A stretch of 64,000 nucleotides of DNA from Archangium sp. (lineage in GTDB: Bacteria > Myxococcota > Myxococcia > Myxococcales > Myxococcaceae). Below, piece after piece: positions 49,927 to 58,177 of this stretch. The translations under genes and the position numbers were made by a program. Below the pieces are notes generated by a model. The model was not told the DNA's origin, did no database searches, and saw nothing but the letters and a program-made list of their open reading frames with translations. Within the stretch, counting starts at the first letter, position 1. Each line of letters opens with the position of its first letter. The DNA lies in assembly GCA_030695565.1 (NCBI GenBank), contig JAUYRZ010000054.1, positions 46,870 through 110,869 of the forward strand, read 5' to 3'.

Positions 49927-50358
49927 ATGATCACTGCCCTCGTCATCGCCTTGTCGCTCGCCGCGGATCCCGCGCCGAAGAACGACACCATGAAGAACCT
50001 CCTCAAGGACGCCGCGACGGACAAGCCGAGCGAGGGCCCTGACGTGAGCAAGATGCCGTTCACCGCCGACTCCATCAAGCAGGTGGTCATGGCGTACCAG
50101 CCCCGCATTCAGGGCTGCTACGAGGATCACATCTCAAACAAGAAGAAGGCACCCGAGGGCAAGCTGAAGACCGCGTTCACCATCACGCCCGATGGCCTGG
50201 TGAAGAACGCGAAGGTCGATCGCAAGGGCAGCACGCTGAAAGATGCCGCCCTGCACGACTGCGTGGTGGCGGTGCTCTCGACGATGGAGTTCCCCAAGCC
50301 GCCCGACTCGAAGGATCACCCCATCGAGTTCCCGTTCAACCTGAAGGCTGTGCACTGA
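49927..50358 (+). CDS. Secreted protein with AgmX/PglI-type C-terminal domain
   Basis: The 143-residue protein has a short N-terminal hydrophobic signal (MITALVIALSLAAD). Its main domain (about residues 50-143) contains YQPRIQGCYEDHI, LKTAFTITPDGLVKNAKV and DCVVAVLSTMEFPKP, the pattern of the TonB-C-like domain found in AgmX and PglI of myxobacteria, with two cysteines likely to form a disulphide. ATG 49927 was chosen. It sits between two acyl-CoA dehydrogenase genes with 2-base and 3-base gaps. Its role there is unknown. Confidence 0.82.
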   Translation: MITALVIALSLAADPAPKNDTMKNLLKDAATDKPSEGPDVSKMPFTADSIKQVVMAYQPRIQGCYEDHISNKKKAPEGKLKTAFTITPDGLVKNAKVDRKGSTLKDAALHDCVVAVLSTMEFPKPPDSKDHPIEFPFNLKAVH

Positions 50359-50361
50359 TTC

Positions 50362-51507
50362 ATGAATTTCGAACTCAGCGAGACGCAGCTTCTCATTCGC
50401 GACACCGCTCGTAAGTTCGCGCGCGAAGTGGTCGCTCCCAAAGCGCGGCAGACCGATCGCGAAGAGATCTTCCCCGCGGAGGCCTACCGCCAGATGGGCG
50501 AGCTGGGCCTGCTCGGCGTGAACGTGCCCGCGGAGTACGGCGGCGCGGAGGCCGGCGTGGTCTCGTATGCGCTGGCGGTGATCGAGCTCGCCGCCGCGTG
50601 CGCGTCGACCTCGGTCGGCATGTGCGTGACCAACATGTGCGCCGAGCTCATCTGCCAATTCGGCAGCGAGGCGCAGAAGAAACGCTTCGTGCCGAAGCTG
50701 TGCAGCGGGGAAGCGATCGCAGGCTCCTTCGCCCTCTCCGAAGCGCACGCCGGCAGCGACCCGGGCGCGGGCAGCACCAACGCCGTGAAGAAGGGTGATC
50801 GCTGGGTCATCAACGGCAGCAAGCAGTGGATCACCTCGGGCGCGTACGCGGGCGTGATGGTGGTGTGGGCCCGCACCTCGAATGCCGGCAACAAGGGGCT
50901 CTCCTGTTTCCTGGTGGAGCAGGGCACGCCCGGCCTGACCATCGGCAAAGCAGAAGACAAGATGGGCCTGCGTGGCTCGAACACCGTGCCGCTCGTGTTC
51001 GAGAACATGGAGGTCGGTGAAGACCGACTGCTCGGCCGTGAAGGTGACGGCTTCAAGTTGGCCATGGTGGCGCTCGATGGTGGCCGGGTGGGCATCGCGT
51101 CGCAGGCCTGTGGGGTGGGCCGCGCGGCGATCGAAGCTTCGGTGCGCTACGCGAAAGATCGTCACGCCTTCGGTCAGCCCATCGGCGACTTCCAGGCGCT
51201 GCGTTTCATGCTCGCCGACATGACCACCCAGCAGCAGACCGCTGAGCTGCTCACCTTCCGCGCTGCGTCGATGAAGGAAAAGAAGCAGCCCTTCACGCGA
51301 GAGGCCTCGATGGCCAAGCTCTACGCCTCCGAGATGTCGAACCGGGTGTGTGATCACGCCGTGCAGATCCACGGCGGCTACGGCTACATCGACGAGTTCC
51401 CCGTCGAGCGGTACCTGCGTGACGCTCGCGTGCAGACGATCTACGAAGGCACCAGCGAGATTCAGCGCATCGTGATCGCCCGCGAAGTGATCAAGGCCGC
51501 CGGGTAA
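50362..51507 (+). CDS. Acyl-CoA dehydrogenase (second of two)
   Basis: The 381-residue paralogue of the upstream enzyme has FALSEAHAGSDPG, WVINGSKQWITSG and the catalytic Glu362 in QTIYEGTSEIQRIVI. The two enzymes differ throughout, so they probably prefer different acyl chains (for example butyryl versus branched or aryl). It is the last gene of the operon; 56 bases precede the next lipoprotein gene. Confidence 0.95.
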   Translation: MNFELSETQLLIRDTARKFAREVVAPKARQTDREEIFPAEAYRQMGELGLLGVNVPAEYGGAEAGVVSYALAVIELAAACASTSVGMCVTNMCAELICQFGSEAQKKRFVPKLCSGEAIAGSFALSEAHAGSDPGAGSTNAVKKGDRWVINGSKQWITSGAYAGVMVVWARTSNAGNKGLSCFLVEQGTPGLTIGKAEDKMGLRGSNTVPLVFENMEVGEDRLLGREGDGFKLAMVALDGGRVGIASQACGVGRAAIEASVRYAKDRHAFGQPIGDFQALRFMLADMTTQQQTAELLTFRAASMKEKKQPFTREASMAKLYASEMSNRVCDHAVQIHGGYGYIDEFPVERYLRDARVQTIYEGTSEIQRIVIAREVIKAAG

Positions 51508-51563
51508 CGCGAGGGCGGAAGGCCAAAGCCTCGTCGAAGAACCAGTCTTCCCCAGGAGTCGTC

Positions 51564-52874
51564 ATGTTCCGCATCGCCACCTGCTGCCTGTTCTCGGTCT
51601 GCCTGCTCGCTTGTGGGCCCCGCCCGAAGCCGATGTTCGACGCCGGAATGGAAGAAGACGCCGGCATGGAGGTCGACGCCGGCCGTCAGCGCGGCGACGA
51701 TCCGCCCAACGGTTGGCAGGTCGCGCTCGAGCTTCCCGCGGGGGCTGCGGTGTCCACCAAGCTAGGCATCTCGGTGGCCGCGATCGGGGACCAGTTCAGC
51801 CACCCGGTGATCGCCGCGCTGTACGAAGATCCCAACGGCGATCTCAACTACGACGACAACCGCGTCGTCTACACGCGCTGGGACGGCGTGGCGAAGGCGT
51901 ACGAGCCGATGAAGACCATCGAGGTGGTCGGCGGCAGCTTTTTCACGCACCCCAACAGGCAGATCTCCATCTCGCGTGACCCGGAGAGCGGCCGCATCGG
52001 CATCGCCTACGTGAAGCCGCAGAACAACACGGTGCGCCTGGCGATCTCGGATGACGAAGGGCTGAACTTCTCGCTCTCGAACATCTCTGACCCGAACAAC
52101 GGGGAGCTCGTTTCGAACCCTTCGGTCGTGCTGCAGGGCGGCTCCACGCACCTCGGTTGGCTGCAGGGCGCTGAGGTTCGGTACGGCAAGAAGACCGGCA
52201 CGGGCGCCTTGATGGAGCAGAACCCCGGCGCGCTCGTCGCGGGCGGCAAGTCGCTCTCGCTCGCGGTCGACTCGGCGGGCAACCCCGGCGTGGCGTTCTT
52301 TCAGGCCGTGGCCGGCGTCTCGGCAGACCTGATGTTCTGGCGGCCGGGCACCACCGCTGCAGCCATCGCTTCGGCCGACATGCTCGATCTCACCGTGGTG
52401 GGCCGCGAGCCCTCGGTCACGCTCACCTTCGTGGGCACCACGCCGCACCTCGCGTACCACCTGCGCAAGCTGGCCGACGCCGATGCCACCGAGCTCTGGT
52501 ACCTGAAGTCGAACGACACGGGCACCACCTGGGCCGCGCCGATCGCCATCCCGCGGAACAGCAGCAGCGCCACCGAGCTCCACTCCACCCGGTACTACCA
52601 GGCGCTCACCATCGAGCCTTCGGGCCGGGTGTCGGTCGCTGCGCCCTGGTCGGCCACGGGCACGCAGTCGAACTGCAATGGTCCCAAACTCTCCCGGGCG
52701 AGCGACGGGGTGAACTTCACCACCTGTTCGCCGATGAACTCGCCCATTCAGCGGGGAGGCGAGTGGATCAGCCTATGGACTCACAAGCCCGGGAAGCAGA
52801 CCCTCGTGTTCCACTACGACGCTCGGACCAACCCGAGCATCAAGGCGGGCGTGGTGCTGTGGCGTGAGCTGTAG
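51564..52874 (+). CDS. Lipoprotein, possible sialidase-like beta-propeller
   Basis: The 436-residue protein has a signal ending in the lipobox LLAC (Cys17), then a linker with three DAG-type motifs common in myxobacterial surface lipoproteins. The body has repeating elements of the type ISRDPESGRIGIAYV, LAISDDEGLNFS, LWYLKSNDTGTTWAAP, reminiscent of Asp-box beta-propeller (sialidase/BNR) blades. No catalytic sialidase residues can be assigned. CAGGAG precedes the ATG. Confidence 0.78.
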   Translation: MFRIATCCLFSVCLLACGPRPKPMFDAGMEEDAGMEVDAGRQRGDDPPNGWQVALELPAGAAVSTKLGISVAAIGDQFSHPVIAALYEDPNGDLNYDDNRVVYTRWDGVAKAYEPMKTIEVVGGSFFTHPNRQISISRDPESGRIGIAYVKPQNNTVRLAISDDEGLNFSLSNISDPNNGELVSNPSVVLQGGSTHLGWLQGAEVRYGKKTGTGALMEQNPGALVAGGKSLSLAVDSAGNPGVAFFQAVAGVSADLMFWRPGTTAAAIASADMLDLTVVGREPSVTLTFVGTTPHLAYHLRKLADADATELWYLKSNDTGTTWAAPIAIPRNSSSATELHSTRYYQALTIEPSGRVSVAAPWSATGTQSNCNGPKLSRASDGVNFTTCSPMNSPIQRGGEWISLWTHKPGKQTLVFHYDARTNPSIKAGVVLWREL

Positions 52875-52961
52875 AAAAAGCGTGACCAAATGTTCTGCCT
52901 TTTCGTTGGGACCGCTCCGTAGTGGTTGGGTAGTTCGCAGCATCACTCCGGAGGTCCCCGC

Positions 52962-53960
52962 GTGTTGCACCTTCATGCCCTCGGGCACTTCCATCCTGAA
53001 AATCTGATCGACAACGCCTTCCTCGAGGCGCTCGGCATCGACACCAACGACGCCTGGATCATGGACCGGGTGGGCATCAAGAGCCGGCACACCGTGCTGC
53101 CGCTCGACTACATCCGCACCACCAAGAACCGCGATCCGCGGGCGGCGATCGAAGCGGCCCAGATGTCGAATGCCGAGACCGGCGCGCAGGCAGGGCGCAT
53201 GGCGCTCGAGCGGGCAGGGCTCGAGGCCAGCGACATCGGCATGGTGATCGCGGGCAGTTGTTCTCCCGACGAGTGCATTCCGGCCGAGGCCAATCGCATC
53301 GCGGCTGAGCTGGGCATCGACGCGCCGTCGCTCGACATCTCCAGCGCGTGCTCGAGCTTCGCCTCGCAGCTGTATTTCCTCGAGGCCATGCGGCCCGAGA
53401 AGTTGCCAGACTTCATCATGGTGGTGAACCCGGAGAACTCGACGCGGGTGGTCGATTATTCGGAGCGTTCGGCCTGCGTGTTGTGGGGCGATTGTTCGAG
53501 CGCGGCCATCGTGTCGCCGCGTCTTCCGGGGCCGTGGAAGATCACCAACACGTACTTGAACGGTGATCCTTCGGGTGCCGACAAGGTGAAGGTGCCGCGG
53601 TTCGGGCACTTCGTTCAGCAGGGCGCTGAGGTGCAGAAGTTCGGCGTGAAGCGCGGGTGCGAGACGTTCGAGGTGCTGCGCGAGGCGTGGCTCAAGGGCG
53701 GCGAGGGGCGAACGGCCGACCAGCTCAACTTCATCGGGCATCAGGCGAACCTGCGCATGCTCGAGGCGGTCGCCCGGCGGTCTGAGGTTTCGCCTGAGCG
53801 GCATCTGTACAACGTCGATCGCCGCGGGAACGTCGGCGCGTCGGGCGCGCCTTCGGTGCTCAGCGAGTACTGGGGCACGGAGAAGCTGGGGAAGGCGATC
53901 GCGATGTGCGTCGTCGGCTCGGGGCTGACCTGGGCGGGCGCGTTGTTCGAGCGCTCGTGA
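52962..53960 (+). CDS. 3-oxoacyl-ACP synthase III (FabH) family protein
   Basis: The 332-residue condensing enzyme has the catalytic Cys130 in SLDISSACSSF, the His in NFIGHQANLRML and the Asn in YNVDRRGNVGASGAPSVLSE. It would initiate chain synthesis from an acyl-CoA. GGAGG (52950-52954) with a 7-base gap fixes the start at GTG 52962. No other fatty acid synthesis gene is adjacent, so it may serve a specialised pathway (branched starter, secondary metabolite) rather than be the housekeeping FabH. Confidence 0.87.
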   Translation: MLHLHALGHFHPENLIDNAFLEALGIDTNDAWIMDRVGIKSRHTVLPLDYIRTTKNRDPRAAIEAAQMSNAETGAQAGRMALERAGLEASDIGMVIAGSCSPDECIPAEANRIAAELGIDAPSLDISSACSSFASQLYFLEAMRPEKLPDFIMVVNPENSTRVVDYSERSACVLWGDCSSAAIVSPRLPGPWKITNTYLNGDPSGADKVKVPRFGHFVQQGAEVQKFGVKRGCETFEVLREAWLKGGEGRTADQLNFIGHQANLRMLEAVARRSEVSPERHLYNVDRRGNVGASGAPSVLSEYWGTEKLGKAIAMCVVGSGLTWAGALFERS

Positions 53961-53967
53961 CGTGGCT

Positions 53968-53990
53968 CCCTCTCCCAGAGAGGGAGAGGG
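53968..53990. repeat. Palindromic GC-rich repeat, copy 9 (short, A-A')
   Basis: One CCCTCTCCC unit and one GGGAGAGGG unit separated by a few bases, between the convergent ketosynthase and aminopeptidase genes. It is the shortest member of the family. Confidence 0.7.
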
Positions 53991-54002
53991 GACCTTCTTT
54001 CG

Positions 54003-56579
54003 CTACTTCTTCTTCGGATTCGCCTTCGGATCCTTCGCGGCCGCGGGCGGCGCCGGGAAGTTCGCGGCCAGCACTCGCTGCGCGCCCCCCTTGATGCGCT
54101 CGCTGGTCGACTTCTCACCGATCTCCGTGAGCACCGTCTTCGCCGCCTCGTACTTCACGTCATCGAGGTAGCTCAAAAACTCCCCGCGGAAGTCCTCGGT
54201 GAACGTCTTCTCATCGAGCACCACGTCCCTCACCAGCGTCGCGAACTCCTGCGTCTCGCGCATTTCCTTGTTCTGCCGAAACCCGTGCGTGGCCGAGCGC
54301 GCGAGCTCGTTGTTGCCCGCGTTGCCCTTGAGCACTTCTTTCAAGAGAAAGAGCACCTCGACCGAGTTGCTGTGCGAGAGCGCTTCAGCGGTGCGCCGGT
54401 AGTACCCCGCGCCGCGGCCCTTCTGGGTCACCAGGGTCGCCCGCAGCTGACCCAGTGAAGACGACGACCCGATGCGCGCCGCCGCCGCCGCGTAGCCAGA
54501 CAGGAAGTTGATGTCGATCTCGCGCTTGCCGAGCTCCTCGAGCACCCACTTGTGCCCCTCGGGCGAATCGACCCGACCCAGCGTCTCGATCGCCGCGCGA
54601 CGAACGCGGATGTACCCGGCCGGATCTTCGTTGAGCCCCTCGGGCCGCTTGGCCAGCGTCAGCAGGGGCGCGGCGAACTCACCGGGCAGCTTGCGGAACC
54701 GCGTCTCCGCCAGCCGCTGCAGCACGGCTTCACGCACGTACGGCGACGGATCCTTGGTGAGCACATCCAGGATCGCGCCCATCGCGGAGTCGGTCGGCTT
54801 CGTCTCGGCCTTCATCATCGGGTTGCCGAGCTCGCCCAGCAGCTGCCAGGCCGCCAGCAGCCGCCAGACCGGGTCTGGATCGTACCGAGCCGCGTCGACC
54901 CACATGTCCTCGCTCACCGAGGTGGGGTTCAGCTTCGCCAGCGCCCCAAAATCCTTGTTCCAGTTGATCCACTGCGGTGCGGCCGGCACGTCGATGCTGA
55001 TCTTCACCTCGGGCTTGTCGACGGTGATGACCTCTTCCTTCGTGTACTTCGGCTCGGTCTCGCGGTGGATCACGATGGGCAGCTTGAAGACGAACGCCCC
55101 CTTCTCACCCGCGTGGTTGTTCTGCTGGCGAATGGTCACGTTCAGCTTGCCGCCCCCGAAGGAGTACTCGGTGGAGATCACCGGGTAGCCGCGGGTGTTG
55201 AGCCACGAATCCTTGAAGGCCTTGAGCTCCTTCTCCTTCTTGGTGATCTCGAACACCGCCTTGAAGAAGTCGTTGCTGGTGACGGTCTTGCCGCCGTTCT
55301 TCTCGAGATACGCCTTCATCACCTTCTTCATCTCGGGCTTGCCGATCCACAGCTCGAGCATGCGCAGCACGTTGGCGCCCTTGGTGTACGTGGTCGCGTC
55401 GAACGCCTCTTCACCGGGGATGCCCTTGACCACCAGCGCGTGCGAGCGCGGGCCGTCTTCTTCGGGGAAGTACCGGCCGACCAGGTTGCGGGTGCGGCCG
55501 ATCTCGATCTCGTCGCTGTCGTTGTAGTCGTCGGTCGCCGCGTTCCCCAGGTACGTGGCGAAACCTTCGTTGAGCCAGATCTCGTCCCACCAGGCGCAGG
55601 TCACCCAGTCGCCGAAGTACTGGTGTGCCATCTCGTGCGCGAGCAGGCCGACGATCTGCGAACGCGCGGTCTGATCGTTCTTGTGATCGACCAGCAGCAA
55701 CGAAGTGCGCTCGAAGATGACCGAGGTGTTCTCCATGCCGCCCCAATAGAAGCGGGGCACCGCCACCACATCGAGCTTGGAGAACGGGTACTTCGTGCCG
55801 GTGAAGCCGACCTCGAAGTTGTAGAGCCCCTTGAGCACGTCGGCCGCCACGAAGGCGCGATCCTTCGAACCCGGCGGCACCCAGAGCGTCGAGGGAATGT
55901 CTTCGTTCACCACCACCGGCTCGAGCTGCGCGATGGCCAGCGCGATCAGGTACGGGCTGTGCGCCTGCTCCTGCTTCCACGACACCCGGCGCAGGTTCTT
56001 GCCGTCTTCAGCAAAGGTCTCGTCCTTCTCCTTCCTCCCATTGGAGACCACCGTGTACCTGCCGTCGACGATCGCGAGGATCTCGCTGGTCGCCTTGTCG
56101 GCCGGGGTGTCGTTCACCGGCATGAAACGCTGCGCGTAGTTCGGCTCGAGGTGGGTGAAGAAGCCGGGCAGGGCGTTGGCCACGTCGGGTTCGGTGGCGG
56201 TGAAGAAGCCCGCGTTCGCGACGCCCGCGGTCACCTGGTAGGTGATCTCGACCACCACGTCTTTACCGGCCGCGACGGGCTTCTTCGGCTTGATCTTGAG
56301 CAGGCCGGTCTTCGACTCGGGCGCAGAGGTCTCCTTGAACTCGGCGGTCTCTCCATCGACCTTCGCCGACTGGATCTTCAGGTCGTACGCGTCGAGCTCG
56401 ATCTCAGGCAGCGCCTTGGTGGCCTTGAGCGTGGCGGTCAGCGTGTTGGTGAACACGCCGCCTTCGCCTTGCCGCACCTCGAGCTTGTAGTGCTGCGCGT
56501 CGTACGGCCGGTTCTTCGGCTGCAGCCCAGCGGGAGGGGCGGCGGCCAGAACGCACAGCGTCGTGAGGATGGGGATCAT
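54003..56579 (-). CDS. M1 family zinc aminopeptidase, secreted
   Basis: The 858-residue protein cleaves N-terminal residues from peptides. A signal peptide (MIPILTTLCVLAAAPPAG) precedes an N-terminal beta domain. The exopeptidase motif GGMEN and the zinc site HEMAH (His315, Glu316, His319) with WLNEGF (Glu338) follow. A C-terminal helical HEAT-like domain (about residues 560-840) contains several repeated helices. The Lys/Pro-rich end (PPAAAKDPKANPKKK) is odd. ATG 56579 was chosen because upstream codons lack a signal. Location is likely periplasm or outside the cell. Confidence 0.94.
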   Translation of the reverse strand: MIPILTTLCVLAAAPPAGLQPKNRPYDAQHYKLEVRQGEGGVFTNTLTATLKATKALPEIELDAYDLKIQSAKVDGETAEFKETSAPESKTGLLKIKPKKPVAAGKDVVVEITYQVTAGVANAGFFTATEPDVANALPGFFTHLEPNYAQRFMPVNDTPADKATSEILAIVDGRYTVVSNGRKEKDETFAEDGKNLRRVSWKQEQAHSPYLIALAIAQLEPVVVNEDIPSTLWVPPGSKDRAFVAADVLKGLYNFEVGFTGTKYPFSKLDVVAVPRFYWGGMENTSVIFERTSLLLVDHKNDQTARSQIVGLLAHEMAHQYFGDWVTCAWWDEIWLNEGFATYLGNAATDDYNDSDEIEIGRTRNLVGRYFPEEDGPRSHALVVKGIPGEEAFDATTYTKGANVLRMLELWIGKPEMKKVMKAYLEKNGGKTVTSNDFFKAVFEITKKEKELKAFKDSWLNTRGYPVISTEYSFGGGKLNVTIRQQNNHAGEKGAFVFKLPIVIHRETEPKYTKEEVITVDKPEVKISIDVPAAPQWINWNKDFGALAKLNPTSVSEDMWVDAARYDPDPVWRLLAAWQLLGELGNPMMKAETKPTDSAMGAILDVLTKDPSPYVREAVLQRLAETRFRKLPGEFAAPLLTLAKRPEGLNEDPAGYIRVRRAAIETLGRVDSPEGHKWVLEELGKREIDINFLSGYAAAAARIGSSSSLGQLRATLVTQKGRGAGYYRRTAEALSHSNSVEVLFLLKEVLKGNAGNNELARSATHGFRQNKEMRETQEFATLVRDVVLDEKTFTEDFRGEFLSYLDDVKYEAAKTVLTEIGEKSTSERIKGGAQRVLAANFPAPPAAAKDPKANPKKK

Positions 56580-56655
56580 GGCGGCGAAAGTACGCGAACG
56601 CGTACCGTGTTTCATCGCCAATGCGCACCGGCCCACACGTGTAAGGTGCGCCGGT

Positions 56656-57036
56656 ATGGCTCAGGTCAATCCCCTCAGAGAGCTGGTCGACGCCTTCAGT
56701 GAGTTGGTGGCGCAACACGTGCGCCTCGCGCGCCTGGAAGTGAAAGAAGACGCACGGTTCGTCGGTATCCGGGTGGGTGTGATCGCCGTCTTCACCCCCT
56801 TGATCCTCGTCGGCTACGGCTTCTTGTGCGTCGCGTTGGCGCTCTCATTGAGGCGGTTCCTGGGCGACGGTTGGGCGTTCCTGCTGGTGGGGCTGGTCAA
56901 CCTCCTCGTGAGCGGCATCGGAATTGCGATCGCTGCCAACCAACTCTCCAAACGCAAGCTGATGAACGCCACCGTGCTCGAGCTCGAGACCTCGAGTGCC
57001 ATGGTGCTGCCTCCCCCCAATCAGGATCGATCATGA
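56656..57036 (+). CDS. Phage-holin-3_6/YqjE-like membrane protein
   Basis: The 126-residue protein has an N-terminal amphipathic helix (NPLRELVDAFSELVAQHVRLARLEVKEDA cut into heptads) and two hydrophobic segments (about residues 42-65 and 72-95). This is the architecture of the YqjE/holin-X family, which is not a lytic phage protein but a bacterial membrane protein. It is the first gene of a translationally coupled cluster; its stop overlaps the next start (ATGA). Confidence 0.78.
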   Translation: MAQVNPLRELVDAFSELVAQHVRLARLEVKEDARFVGIRVGVIAVFTPLILVGYGFLCVALALSLRRFLGDGWAFLLVGLVNLLVSGIGIAIAANQLSKRKLMNATVLELETSSAMVLPPPNQDRS

Positions 57037-57269
57037 GTTCGCTCATCAAAGCCCCCCCGCAGGCCCTCACGAAGCTGAGCCCGGCAGAGGATGCGCGGGC
57101 CCAGATCGCGATCGCCCGCGAGCGCCTGGTCGACAAGCTCGACGTCGTTCAGCGGGCGCTCTCACCGGTGCTCCACTGGAGAGCTGTCGTGAAGCGGCAC
57201 CCGGTGGCCACGATCGGTGGAGCGTTTCTGTTCGGTTACGCAGTCTCCAAGTTTTTCTCCCGGAAGTGA
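57033..57269 (+). CDS. Small tail-anchored protein, DUF3618/YqjK-like
   Basis: The 78-residue protein has a charged helical N-terminus (EDARAQIAIARERLVDKLDVVQ) and a C-terminal segment, VKRHPVATIGGAFLFGYAVSKFF, that would insert into the membrane, ending in SRK. The start overlaps the previous stop by four bases. No enzyme motif is present. Confidence 0.75.
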   Translation: MSSLIKAPPQALTKLSPAEDARAQIAIARERLVDKLDVVQRALSPVLHWRAVVKRHPVATIGGAFLFGYAVSKFFSRK

Positions 57270-57288
57270 TGAAAGGACGGCGACGAAA

Positions 57289-57537
57289 ATGACTGAAGCC
57301 ACGCAATCGAGGCCCGAGATGCCCAAGCCCCCGCCGCAAAACCAGAACCAGACCGAGGCAGCCGATCCACTCCGCGATCTGCAGGAACGCCTGGGGCCCC
57401 AGTTCGAGCAGGCCACCGCGCAGCTGCAGCAGGTCAACGAACGGGTGAAGGACTTCGTCAAGAAGAACCCGGGCAGCACGCTGTTGGGCGCGGCCGTTCT
57501 TGGCTTCCTGGTGGGAAAGTGGGCGTCACGCCGATGA
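57289..57537 (+). CDS. Small tail-anchored protein, DUF883/YqjD-like
   Basis: The 82-residue protein is Gln/Glu-rich and helical (LQERLGPQFEQATAQLQQVN) with a C-terminal Gly-rich membrane helix, FVKKNPGSTLLGAAVLGFLV, ending GKWASRR. This is the pattern of ElaB/YqjD proteins, which anchor inactive ribosomes to the membrane in E. coli. The stop overlaps the next gene's start (ATGA). Confidence 0.75.
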   Translation: MTEATQSRPEMPKPPPQNQNQTEAADPLRDLQERLGPQFEQATAQLQQVNERVKDFVKKNPGSTLLGAAVLGFLVGKWASRR

Positions 57538-57863
57538 TCGACGAAAACGTTCCTTCCGAGACGACGATGCCTCCGCAGGTGATGGAGACCGTCACCGAGT
57601 TGGCCAAAGACGCGAACTCTGCGCTCAACGGCCTGTCGGACGCCGTGGGCCTGACCGACAACGTGGAGAAGGCGCCCTACGCGATGATCGGCGCGGCCCT
57701 CGGCGTCGGGTACATCGTGGGCGGAGGGCTCTTCACGCCCATGACGGGCCGGCTGCTTCGCCTGGGCATGAAGCTCGCCGCGATTCCCCAGGTGCGAGAT
57801 CGTTTGCTCGACGTGGCCGAAGCGGCCATCGACGGCGTACTCGCCAGTAGCAAGAACAAGTAG
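57534..57863 (+). CDS. Small membrane protein of unknown family
   Basis: The 109-residue protein has an amphipathic N-terminal helix, a Gly-rich hydrophobic segment (APYAMIGAALGVGYIVGGG) and a second amphipathic region. I chose ATG 57534 for its four-base overlap with the upstream stop; GTG 57519 is also in frame. It is the fourth of the coupled set. Confidence 0.7.
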   Translation: MIDENVPSETTMPPQVMETVTELAKDANSALNGLSDAVGLTDNVEKAPYAMIGAALGVGYIVGGGLFTPMTGRLLRLGMKLAAIPQVRDRLLDVAEAAIDGVLASSKNK

Positions 57864-57898
57864 GCTGCAGCTTCCTTTTCCGAAACGGAGACTCACCC

Positions 57899-58177
57899 AT
57901 GTGGCGATCACTCAGGAACAACCTCCCCGACGTGGACAAGGACGAACTCCTCGAGATGATCGGTCTCGAATCGCGCCGCTCTTCGGCCGAAAAGATGGTG
58001 CCGACGCTGGCGCTCTTCGGCGCAGGCGTGTTGCTGGGCGTGGGGCTGGGGCTGATGCTCGCTCCGAAACCCGGCCGCGAGCTGCGTGAAGATCTCAAGG
58101 ACCGGCTCGGCAAGGGCAGCAATGGCGCGCCCGAGCCCAGGTCGTCGGCCCCTGAGGCCCGCACCACCACGGCGTGA
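57899..58177 (+). CDS. YtxH-like small membrane protein
   Basis: The 92-residue protein has the YtxH pattern, LFGAGVLLGVGLGLMLAPKPGRELREDL, a glycine-spaced membrane helix followed by a short charged stretch. A purine-rich ACGGAG precedes the ATG. Its stop overlaps the start of the coiled-coil gene. Confidence 0.78.
   Translation: MWRSLRNNLPDVDKDELLEMIGLESRRSSAEKMVPTLALFGAGVLLGVGLGLMLAPKPGRELREDLKDRLGKGSNGAPEPRSSAPEARTTTA

Noticed and set aside
52875..52915. An intrinsic terminator after the lipoprotein gene
   Set aside because: The A-rich and T-rich arms pair over only seven of eight bases, with a large loop and no strong GC stem.
56656..57036. A phage holin and hence a prophage
   Set aside because: The family name is historical; no phage genes are nearby and the neighbours are YqjD-like and YtxH-like membrane proteins.
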